Assembly (NCBI GenBank): GCA_002118135.1
Contig: BDIU01000283.1
Coordinates: 1 to 64,000, forward strand
From: Trebouxia sp. TZW2008
Lineage: Eukaryota > Chlorophyta > Trebouxiophyceae > Trebouxiales > Trebouxiaceae
DNA: 64,000 bases
Reading direction: 5' to 3'
The position numbers and the translations under genes are program-made. Numbering within the stretch: the stretch's first letter is position 1; each line of letters starts with the position of its first letter. Shown in pieces: positions 41,838 through 54,000 of the stretch. Under the pieces are notes generated by a model that saw only the letters and a list, made by a program, of their open reading frames with translations, had not been told where the DNA came from and ran no database searches.

Positions 41838-44800
41838 ATGCGCAAGATGGCGATGTCTGTAATGCGCGTGTTGCCTACCCAGGTGCTTGCGACGTTACGT
41901 GAACCTGCGGATAACATGCGTTGCTTCTCAGCGAAGCATTTGACGCGGATTGCGCTGCCTGCAGGTCTCTGCAGCTCACTCTTCTGTTCGCCACGTGCGA
42001 GCCCCAGCTTTGGCAGCGAGAGCCTGCGCTCCTGCATCCGCAAGTCGCACTCACCATGCTGGGCTGGCAAATTTCCGGAACGGCACTGCGTTCCGTACAA
42101 CTCAGAACTCGGCCAGATGGGCAGTCAGCCTTGGCCGCCAGCGCTTGTGCATCAGCAATGCGGCTGCCGCTGAAGTGCAGGAGGAGACCCATGAATACCA
42201 AGCTGAGGCAAGTTGCGCTGCATCCAGTCCTCGAGCATTGCACGCTCTGCAACTGGTCCCAGCTGTTGCCTTAGCCTGGTTGTTTGACTTGCCCTGAGCA
42301 GCTGAGCTTGCTGTGCAGGTGCACAGGATGATGGACATGATTGTCAACAGCCTGTACAGTAACAGGGAGGTCTTTTTGAGGGAGTTGGTCAGCAACGGTA
42401 GCGATGCATTGGACAAGATGCGCTTTGAGGGGCTGACTGACAGAGCTGCATTCTCAACTGGCGACGAGCTGGAGATGAGGATCAGAACTGACCCTGAAGC
42501 GCACACTATCACCATTGAGTGAGTTCCTGCTCTGACTTGGCGCAATACCTTTGCAGAAATTACTTGGCGCAAGCATTTGGCAGCAAGCATTTGGCAGCAA
42601 GCATTTGGCGCAAGAATTTTGCAGCAGTCAGTGACACACCATCACCATTGAGTGAGTTCCTGTTCTGATTTGCTGCAATGACTTTTCGTCAATCACTTGG
42701 CGCCATATCTTTGCAGCATTCAGTGACACACCATCACCATTGAGTGACTTCCTGTTCTGATTTGCTGCAAGACCTGTGCAGCGTCCATTGATTTGCACTC
42801 TGTAGACATGTACCGTTGCTGCATGAACCTGGGATACTTTGCTGTGTCCAGAAATTCCTTTGTGCACTGCTGCTACGTGCCTTGCTGTATGTTGGCCAAT
42901 TGCGTGGCTGCATGAACCTGGGGTAAAGCATTCTCAAACCCTGATTGATGCTAGAACAGGCTGACAACATACAATACTCACACAGGTGAACATTGCAGGC
43001 AGCAGACAGCGTTGTTTGCTCACTGCCACAGTGCTTAACCAGCAAACGTCTGAGCAGTTGATTAGATAGCTAGACATGCAGTTTCCACATGGCAGCACAA
43101 TGGCAGCGCAGGCGCAAAAGAGTGCATTGGCATGTGTGCAAGGCCGCTGTGGGATGGTGGGCTGTAAATCTGAATCTCACCGCAACTTCAGGTCTTGTCT
43201 GGTGTTCCTGAACTACTTTCAGAACAATTACCGGCTGCCCAATGCTCCTTTGGCTGAAGCATGCGATAGTTATGTTTCTGAAAGTACTGCAGGAACACTG
43301 GAAAAGACCTGTGTGGTGAGGCTCAATTTCACAGCCCACTACCCGCCAGCGGCCTTGCACATGTGCCACTGCACTCTTTTGCATGTGGGCAAAGAAGTCA
43401 GCCATCCACTGCCAATTGCCATTTACTGGAAAGCATTATTCATCGAGCTTGACCAACTGCATGATCTGGGACTGTAGGGATGCAGCTATAGGCACGACCA
43501 AGGGGGGCATCCTCAATTCTAGTACTATTGCCAGATCAAGCACTGCAAATCCCTGTTCACCAAAGTTCCACCTGATTACAGTCACAGGCATTGGCACAAC
43601 TAAGGAGGACGTGCGAGTCTGTGTACCGTTGCCAGATCAGGCATTTGCAGGTGACAGCAAGCATTACTCATTCAAGCTTCCCTGATTGAAAAGGGGGATT
43701 GGCGTGACTAAGGAGGACATGCTGTCCAGTCTGTCTGCCTTGCCAAATTTTCTGAGCAGGCGGATCATCACTGACTGCCTGATCAATCATAAATCATGTG
43801 CACTGTGACTACAGGGACACAGGCATTGGCACGCCCAAGGAACATGCTCTCCAGTCTGGGCACATCACCAGATCAGGCACTGTCAAGTCTGCTGAGAAGG
43901 CTGAACGTCACTAAGCACCTGTCGCATCGCCAATCATGTGGACTGTGACTACAGGGACACAGGCATCGGTATGACTGAGGAGAACATGCTCTTCAGTCTG
44001 GGCACAATCACCAGATCAGGCACTGCCAGTTTTGCTGAGAAGGCGAAACTTCACTAACCACCTATAGCATCACCAATCGTGTGACCCGTGACTACAGGGA
44101 CATCGGCATCGGTACGACTAAGGATGACATATCGTCCAGTCTGGGTACAATTGCCAGATCTGGCACTGCCAAGTTTGCTAAGAAGGTGAAGCATCATTGA
44201 ACACCTGATCCAGCACCAATCGTGCAAAATGTGACTACAGGGACACAGGCATTGGCATGACTAAGGAGGACATGCTGTCCAGTCTGGGTACTATTGCCAG
44301 ATCAGGCACTGCCAAGTTTGCGGAGAAAGTGAAGCAGACCAAGGGCGACGCGCAACTGATTGGACAGTTTGGTGTGGGCTTTTACTCATCTTTCTTGGTG
44401 GCTGACAAGGTCACTGTTCAGAGCAAGAGCAACCAGAGCAACCAGCAGTGGTTGTGGGAGTCTGCTGCTGGCAGTCATTCCTTCAAGGTAATGTTTCATG
44501 AGGCCCCTTGACCCTCTCTCCCCCGCCCCTGTTTCATGCAGGGCGGGCGTGATGTATGGAACTCTCCAACTTGCACCCAAAGCAACCAGAAATGGTTGTG
44601 GGAGTCTGCTGCTGGCAGTCATTTCTTCAAGGTGGGTCTGCCAACAATGGTGCCCCCTGTTTCTTTCATACTTTGATGCAGCAAACAATGCAAACAGTGG
44701 TTGTGGGAGACTTCTCCAGGCAGCCACTCCTTCAAGGTGATGTTTCATTGTACCCCCCTAATCCCCTCTCCCCTGCCCCTCTTTCATGCAAGGGTTAATA

Positions 44801-45039
44801 TGTTCAACCCTGTGTCACCTGCGTTGCACCAGCAGTGGTCGTGGGAGTCTTCTTTAGGCCGTCATTGTCTGTTTGTGAGCTTTGTTGCCAGATAGAGCAA
44901 TGACTGCATGGCTGTCGTTCTCTTGTGAAATAGGTTGTTTTGAATGCTCCTGCCATTCTGCATTAATGATCTTGACCCATTTCGCAGCTCTGGCAGCTTC
45001 TGAGGCAGCCACCCCTTCAGGTATGGTTGCTGTCTAACG

Positions 45040-45070
<31 letters not shown>

Positions 45071-48000
45071 CCNNTCTAACCCCCCCCCCCCCCCCCCCCC
45101 CCCGCTCCCCTTTGCCCTCCTCTTTCACCCCTCTCACAGAATCCCTGTATTCAAAGATACATGAACACCTTCCTGCAAATGGCTTGCTTAAGCAGTAGCT
45201 GCAGGAACGTTTTTGAGGCAGTCAATGCATTCAAGTTGAAAGTCACATTTGGTCCCAAACCCCATTCCCCCGGCCCCACCCTCCTGCATGCTAGGGTTGT
45301 TAAGCAATACCTTTCTGCACTGTGTCATGCAAGCAGTGGACGTGCCAGTCTTCTTCAGGCAGTATTCCCTTTTGAGGTTAGTGTTGCTTTGTCATTGAAG
45401 ACCAATACAATGCGACTTTACCTTGAAGGGATTACTGTCTGAAACAGACTCCAGTACCCTCTGCTTGTACAAACCACTGCAGACAGGAGTCTGGCAAACC
45501 TCACCCCAATCCCCATTTTGCTCTGCACCTCAGAGGAGACGCCATGTTTTGAGATCTTCTCTAGTGTACACACAGGAATAGTAGCCCATCTTGATCTGTT
45601 GATTGAACGCATTGTCTTGTCTTTCTTTGAGATCAGGGAAGTTGACATTGCTGTTTTACAAAAGCGGGATGCCTGTGCCACTGTACATCTCAATATACAT
45701 ATCTGTTGGCGTTCTGTCAAGAGTTGTGTCAAAAACTGTCAGTACCGGGCTGCGTTTGAGAGCATCAACGGTGTCATCAAGAATCATTGCTATTACCGCT
45801 GCAGACCAGAGAGGATATATTGGTGACTTGAGCAGTGCTAAAGCAAGGTACCTGTGTCACTCTGCATTTGCAGGAAGATGCACTCCTGCATTGTCTTTTC
45901 CAATGGGGCCAACAGTCAAGTAGTTGTGTGCTTGTGCCTACTGAAGACTGTCTCCTTGTGCAGATCAGGGACGATGTACCTGGTGATGTGTTACAGAGGC
46001 ATACTTGTGTCATTCTGCACCTGAAGAATGATGTCTGTTGTTTCTCTCAGCAGTTCCATGTAGCACACCATGCGCATCCTTGCTGCTGTTCTTGAGATAG
46101 ACCGCGCTGTTGTGTTGCAGATCAGGGAAGATGACACTGGTGATGTGCTCAAGCGCAGTACTCGTGTCACCCTGCACCTGAAGAAAGAATGCATGTCTGC
46201 TGAGATGCTGTCCAGTGCACACACAATAGCAGTAGTCAGTGCTGGTTGTGTCCGCTAAAAGCATAACTGGTAGCGCTGTTGCAGATCAGGGAAGATGACA
46301 CTGGTGACGTGCTAAAGCGGGCTACTTGTGTCACCCTGCACCTGAAGAAAGACTGCATGTCTGCTGAGATGCTGTCCAGTGCACACACAATAGCAGTAGT
46401 CAGTGCTGGTTTTGTCCGCTAAAAGCATAACTGGTAGCGTTGTTGCAGATCAGGGAAGATGACACTAGTGACGTGCTAAAGCGGGCTACTTGTGTCACCC
46501 TGCACCTGAAGAAAGAATGCATGTCTGCTGAGATGCTGTCCAGTGCACACACAATAGCAGTAGTCAGTGCTGGTTTTGTCCGCTAAAAGCATAACTGGTA
46601 GCGTTGTTGCAGATCAGGGAAGATGACACTGGTGACGTGCTCAAGCGCGGTACTCGTGTCACCCTGCACCTGAAGGAAGACGCATATGAGCTGGCAAGTG
46701 AGAAGAAGCTGGGAGACCTGATCAAGCAGTACAGCGAGTTTATTCAATTTCCCATCAGGTGTGTTTGATTTTGAGCACATGCCAAGTATCAGCTGTTGCG
46801 ATTGAGTGCTGCAATCAAGTCCTACAGCCCTTCAATGGCTGCATGTATGACCACGTGTATTTATGCTGATGGCTGTATTGCACGGTTGCATGCAGCGACC
46901 AATACAACAAGTTGTGATCTGGGCTCATGCTGGTACTTGTCACGGGTTACAGACCTCCAAAGCTGCTCATGTGACCAGGTACAGTCTTGATCATCAAGCA
47001 GTACAGCAAGTTCGTGCATTCCCCAATCAGGTGTAGTGCGGCGTGAGCACATGCTATACTAGGCGTCAGTCATACAGCTTCAAAGCTGCTTGTTTGGTTG
47101 CATACACTGATGATTGTAACAGCTTCTTATCTTTTGCAGGCTGTGGACAACCACTTCAGAGTCAGAGAAGGTGCCAGATGAGGAGGCAACCAAGCTCAAG
47201 CAAGAGACAGCCGATGCTAAGGTCTGTTCTGAATATGTCTCTTGACGTGATGCATCCCAAACAATGTTACTGTGTGCAATTGGTCTGTTAGTACACTCAT
47301 GCACTGCGCATCGCCAAGTGAGGCAGCCACCAAGCTGAAGTAGGAGACAGCCGATGCCAAGGTCTTTCAACTGCTGTTGTCTGTTGAGAACCCAGTACGC
47401 GATATGGCAGGATACTGCTGTCATGCAAGCAACACATATACAGGATTCTATTGCCGACCCTGTATGGGCTATGCCAACAGCACCAGCTTTTTACTGTCAT
47501 GCAAGCAACAGATGTGTAGTGATGCGGCTGTCACCTCTCTTTGGGCTATGCCAACAGCATCAGCCCTCTGCTGTCATGCAAGCTACAGATGTTCAGTGAT
47601 TCTGCAGTCACCCTGGTTGGGCTATGCCCACAGCATCAAGCCGCCGCTGTCACCTCATCACAGGCACTGCAATCACTAAAAAGCTGTACTTGAAAGCTCA
47701 GGCGCACATTTCACAAAGTCATCAAATTAGCAGATTGCTGCTGTCATCCAATTTATTCGCTGCGATGTCCTCTTAGTAGATTGCTGCTGTCATCCAGTTT
47801 ATTTGCTGTGATGTCCTCTTGGCAACATGTGTGCATGCTGCCATCATGCCACTGTCACGGGTGCATAACGCTGCTGCTGGAACAGGCCTCGCTGCAGTTT
47901 ACAGGCATGTATTCATGTTTTGTTTGGGCATGCTGGGTGTAAACTGGAGTTTCACACAGACTTCTTTCGGTTATTTCACTGACTCATGTCTTTGCATTTG

Positions 48001-51000
48001 GCATCGAAGAGGGCAACAACTGTTTGCGCAGGCTGACAATATGTTTTGGTGTGTACACAGGGCAAAAGAAGAGGGCAAGGAGGCAGAGCCGGTTGCACTG
48101 ATAATGCGTGCTGTCAACAAGGACAAGCAGGCTTGGCAGATCCAGAATGGCATCTGGGTTCTGTGCACAGACAGAAGCTGACAATAGCTCACAGACAAAT
48201 GTGTGTGTGTGTGCTTAGGCTAAAGAAGAGGGCAAGGAGGCTGAGCCGGTTGCACCAGTCATGCGCACGGTCAGCAAGGACAAGCAGGCGTGGCAAATTC
48301 AGAATGACAGCAAGCCATTGTGGACTCGCACACCCAGATCGGTCTGCTCAAAAGCCTTGGCTGTTTGTTTGATTATTGTCTTATTTTTTGTTTGAGTTTC
48401 AGTTTTATTTTCATTTCCATTTTCTGATTTTCATTTTTCCATTTTCATTTTCTGTTGTGCACATGGTGCTTCAGTTTTGACTGCTGCAGCATCTGATCCA
48501 CACAGCGTAAGGCATTTTGTTGTTGTGCATTTGAAATGGCACAGCCATGCATCGCTTTGTCTTGGATTGACATCCAATGTGAATGGTGTCTTTGGACTGT
48601 CAGAAACATGTCAAGTTGTGGATTGACATTCAATGTGAATGCTGCATTGAGACTGTCAGAAAACTGTGCCCTTCCCGAAACAGACAGATCCTGGATGCAC
48701 ATTCTGCATGATGACTGATGCATGCAATTGGAGCTGGAGAAGCTTGCCCACCTGCAAACAGAGTACTCAATCCAAAGCGGTACCGGATACCCCCCGAAGG
48801 GGTAGAGGGGTAGTATCTGGTGCCCCTATACCCTGGAGGGGTACCAGATACCCCCCGAAGGGGTATAGGGTTAGCCCTTCTTAAGCAGACACTGCTGCAT
48901 CTGTACTGTGCACAATGGCTCATGCCTAATCTTGTGAGTCACATCTGTCTGGTCGTGTAGGTGAAGCAGGAGGAGTATGATGCTTTCTTCAAGGCAACCT
49001 TCAAGGAGTTCCTGGAGCCTCTGGCCCACTCCCACTTCAATGTGGAGGGCACCATTGAGTTCACTGCCATGCTGTTTGTGCCTGGAATGGCACCTTTTGA
49101 GCAGCAGGTGAAATATGATGCATGCTGTGGCACCTTTGGCTATTGGCACATTCTTCTTTTGAGTCAAGTAGGGGCATGCTCTAGTGTAGTGCTACTGCAC
49201 AAAAGTACATGATTACCTGATCCAATAGCACGGCAAGTTCATGGAGTCATATGCAGCAAGGCTGGCCTGCAGCAACACGTCACTAGCTTGTGACGATGCT
49301 GCAAGCCATGCATGCCAACATATGCATGGTTGATGGCACAAATGGGTGCAGTGCTGTTGCTGACAAGTGCCGCGTCACTTGAGTTGTTACCGGACTGAGT
49401 ATCAGAAGTCAGCGGCTTGCTTTTCTTCTGTTGAGACAATCGGGTTTTAATCTGATGGTTAGCAAAGCTGGCCTACAGCAGGGTGTCAGCAGCTTTCTCA
49501 CAAGCTGCAAGCCATGCGCCCAACACATGACTAATCAAATGGCTGCACTGCTACTGCACAATCATGTTTGCTGTGACCCAACAGCGTGAGAATGGCATGT
49601 TTGCGGCTTGATGTCAAACTAGCCTAAAGCTGCATGTTGTTAGCTGGAGCTGCCAGCAGAGTTGCAACTGAGTGCCTTGCGCCATATGCATCTTTAGTCG
49701 TGGCTGCAGCTAGTGATCACATGCACTGTGGGTATGGCTGGGGCAAATCGCTGCCACAGCTGGGGCCCAATCGCATGTGCGTGTGTGCATGACTGGGTGC
49801 AAGCTCTGTTGAAGCATCATGGCTCACTTCATTGACATTTCACCTGTGATGATGCGTGCACTCCTCTTTACGCATGCACAGTCAGAATTCTGAGTCCTAT
49901 GATGATTTGATGGCTCAAATGAAGACAACTGCAATAGCTAAAGGATGATGTGCAATATCCGTTAACCAAAGGTGTTGACTTTGCGGATGAAACCGTATAA
50001 GACCCGCTGTTGCATAGCTGCAACATCAGCTTCTGGTAATGCACGCACTTGTTCAAAGCCTGATCATGCTTCTTTACTGCAGGAGCAGCTGTCATGCAGC
50101 TGCAGCATTGAGCTGTTTGTAAAGTTTACTGTTTACTGTTGATGCACATATCATTTCAAGCTACACATGCACTTGAGGTTTTGCACTGAGTTGATGCTGA
50201 TGTACTGCAGGACCAGCTATCGCGCAGCCGCAACATCAAGCTGTTTGTGAAGCGCGTCTTCATCAGCGATGAATTTGATGAGGATTTGATGCCACGCTAC
50301 TTGTCCTTCCTCAAGGGTGTTGTGGACAGCTCAGACCTGCCCCTCAATGTCTCGAGAGAAATCTTGCAGGTAAATTTAGAGTTGAGTGTCTACAGCAGTG
50401 CACAGCTGCTGAGAAGCTGTCATGCAGCTCAAAAGCGTGCCCTGTCACCGTCTTGTTGTTTTCTTGGCCTGCCTGACCGCCAGTGCTCCTCGAACGCTGC
50501 GCGCCATTGATAGCACGTCTTGCTTTACAAGTGCAACTAGTTCCTTACAGAATTTGACACAATCTTGGGCCTGCTCTTCAGGAGTCCAGGTTGTGCTTAT
50601 GTCAAAATATAACTGCCTTGCTGCCTTGTGCAAATGTTGAGCTGTGGTTTGTCTTCACTGCTGCAGGAGTCCAGAGTAGTGCGTGTCATCAAGCGCCAGC
50701 TGGTCAAGCGTTCCCTGGACATGTTGCAAGCAATCGCTGACAGAGAAACGGAAGGTGACAAGAAGTCAGACTACGGAACCTTCTGGGAATCTTTTGGCAG
50801 GAATCTGAAGCTCGGCTGCATTGAAGATACGGGTAACAAGAAAGCACTGGCTGAGTTGCTCAGATTCCCCTCAAGTCAGGCTGAAGAGGATGTCACAAGC
50901 TTCAAGGACTATGTGTCCAGGTAGGGGTAGTCAAGTCATGCTTGGTGACTCGGTCACACTCACTCCTTCGATATTGAGGCCCATAGAACCTCACTAGCAG

Positions 51001-54000
51001 GCATGTCATGGTTGAATGTGTGTGGCACAGTGTCAAATGCACACAGAAGATTTCCTGCGACAGTTTGAATCGATATTTGCATGTAAAAAGGCAAAACTGC
51101 AGAACCTGCAAAAAAAGCCACAAGATTCAGAAAAGAGGCATGGCTTGTTCTGCAGGATGAAGGATGGACAGAAGGACATTTTCTACATGGCGGCAGACTC
51201 CCTTGATGCAGCTTCATCAGCACCGTTTGTTGAGCGCCTTGTACAGAAAGGCTATGAGGTAAGCTTGTTACCCCTCCCCTATATTCAAGTTTCCTGTTTG
51301 GCTGCTCGGCTGATGCTACATGCCTGATGAGTGCGCTGTAGTATCGTGGCAGACCATGCAATGTGTGCTGGTCTCATGCAGTGCCATTGCAGTGAAACAT
51401 GCTGTGACTATGTTGCAAAACAGGTCTTGACTGTGTCGCTTTGAACATGATTGATGGAGCTTGTGTCTCAAGTGACTGTTTAAAGCTTGTGCACTTAATG
51501 CAGATTCTGTACATTTGCAAAGCTTTTGCAATTGCAAAACTCTTGTACCTGATCATGTAGCTTTTGTCCCTAACAGAGCCGATAGACAAGATTTTCATCC
51601 AGAATACAGCAACATCAATTTTTGTCAATGTGTCGAGTTTTGCAATGTTTGTGTAGGTCTTGTACCTGACAGAGCCTATAGATGAGGTGGCTGTTCAGAA
51701 TCTGGCTGATTACAATGACAAGAAGTTCGTTGATGTGTCCCGGGAAGGAATCGACCTAGGCACAGATGAGCAGGACAAGAAACAGGTGAGAAACCATACA
51801 CTGTTGAAGCAATTGCAATTGCAGATCTTTCCTTCTGTGTTGTTTGGAGCTGTGCATTAATGGGGGCAATGCAAGATGCTACCATCTGCATTCATTCACC
51901 ATGCCTGCAATCTGCCTGTCTGTTGCTGCATTGAATGCAGCCCTGATCATAGACTCCAACTGCTTTCATGCCACCAAAGCCAGACTTTTGGCAGCTTACT
52001 GAGGCATGTGTGCAGTCACAGACAGTGACACCATGGACCCAAGAAATGCGCAGTTTCTTGAAGTTGTGGTGTCCGAGTCTTCGATTACCTATATGAAACA
52101 CAAAGCTCTTCATGTCAGCATAATTCGTAATGCAAGTCAGCACGTGTGGTGCTGCTTGAATGCAGCCTTGGTTGGAGGCAATAACAGCTGTGACACCATG
52201 TCATGGGCAGCTTAGTCAGGCACGTTTGCAGTCACAGACACTGACATCATGGACTCAAGACACATACAATTCTCTTGGAGTTGTGATGTCCGAGTCTTTG
52301 ATGGCATACATGCAACACAAAGCTGCTCATGTCAGCATGCTCAGTCGTACATTTCAGCATGCATGGCGCTGCTCTGACTGCAGCCCTCTTGATAGACACT
52401 GACTGCACATCAATCAAGCCTGGCTATCAGCAGCTGAATAGTGCACGCGTGCAGTCAGAGACGCTGACATCATTGATCCAAGGGGAAGAGGTCAGAGGAC
52501 TTGACTTTTAAGGCTGAAAATTGGTCAAATTGTTAGCGTTGCTTGAATCACCAACAATTCTTTTTAGAGAAATGTTGATTGTGTATGCACAGGCAGAGGA
52601 GCAGGCGCAGAAACTAGCGCCACTGACAAAATAGATCATGAATAGAATGTCCAGTGATGTAGTGACTCATGACTTGCATGAAGAAGGTGCTGGGTGACAT
52701 TATGATTCATACACAACATGCAACTAATGTGTGCGCAGGCAGCGGAAGAGACACAGCATCTAGCATCATTGACAATGTTCATGAAGAACTTGTTGGGTGA
52801 AAAAGTGGAACGACAAATTTTTTCTTACATGTTGGTGATATGTGTTAATGATTACTGATTTATCACTATTGTATGTGCAGGCAGAGGAGCAGACGCAGCA
52901 GCTAGCGTCATTGACAGATTTCATGAAGAAGGTATTGGGTGACAAAGTGGAGAAGGTTGCCGTCAGTCAGCGATTAGCAGACTCACCATGCGCCTTAGTC
53001 ACTTCCAAGTTTGGCTACTCAGCAAACATGGAGCGAATCATGAAGACTCAGGTAAGCTATTAAGCTCATCATGCCTTTGTTAGCAACTCTCTTCCGCACA
53101 TTTTAATGTGTGCAAGGAGGTTTTCCCAGCTCGTAGGCTCCCTTGACAGCTCTTGGGAGCCTTGTGACAAGGAAATTGTTGTTGTCAAAGGACCCTGCTT
53201 GCTGAGCTGAAGGGAAACAACAGTGCACAGATGTTGCAGCCAAGCTTTGCTGTCCTGCGCCATCATTCCTTGATGCATGTTTTCATACAAACAAGAGCAG
53301 ATCAATGGGTGCTTGTTGTATCTGGCGGCCTATATACTGTCTCTTTGGCAGCAACCAGTGAGCACAAGGGCGCTTTCCCTTGAGCTTGGCAAGCAGGCTC
53401 AGTTGACAGCTTCAGGGAGCTATGTGATAAGGGATGCCTGGACTTGAGCAGTGAGCCTGCTTGCTGAGCCAAACGAAATTTATTAGTGCGCATCTGCTGA
53501 AATCAAGCTGCGTCGTCTGGTGTCCATCATTCTTTCATGCATGCTTGTAGTCAAACAGAGGTATGTCAGGACCTGTTGTGCTCGCACCATGCCAGCTGTC
53601 TCTTTGGCAACAGTGAGTGAACACAAGGACAGTTTCACTTTGTCAGCAAGCAGGCTTCTTTGACAGCCTCAGGTGTTCTTGTGACGAGGGAACCTCTCGT
53701 TGGTCAAGGAAGCCTGCTTACTGAGCTGAAGGAAAGTTTCCGCAACATGAAAGCTGCAGCCAAACTGCGGATCATGATGGGCTCAGATGCTTTGGTCTGC
53801 CAAGGAAAACATGCTCGCTGAGCCAAAAAGGACTGGCTGTGGGCAAATGCTATTGCAAAATATACAGCAGCAAAGTCTGCGACCTGTGCTATTGCAAGCT
53901 GCCCTGTTGTTCCACATGTTGCGCATTCAGAACTGCTTTTCAGGAGAAAGTGTACAAGGAGTTCTCCTTGCTGCGCAGCCCGCACAAGCATCACAGAAAT

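Noticed and set aside
44862..45137. Glycine-rich minus-strand frame
   Set aside because: Produced by the poly-C tract and the NN gap.
46120..46600. Repeat arrays as possible CRISPR
   Set aside because: Units are contiguous, 140-190 bp, exon-derived and in a eukaryotic gene, with no short repeat/spacer pattern.
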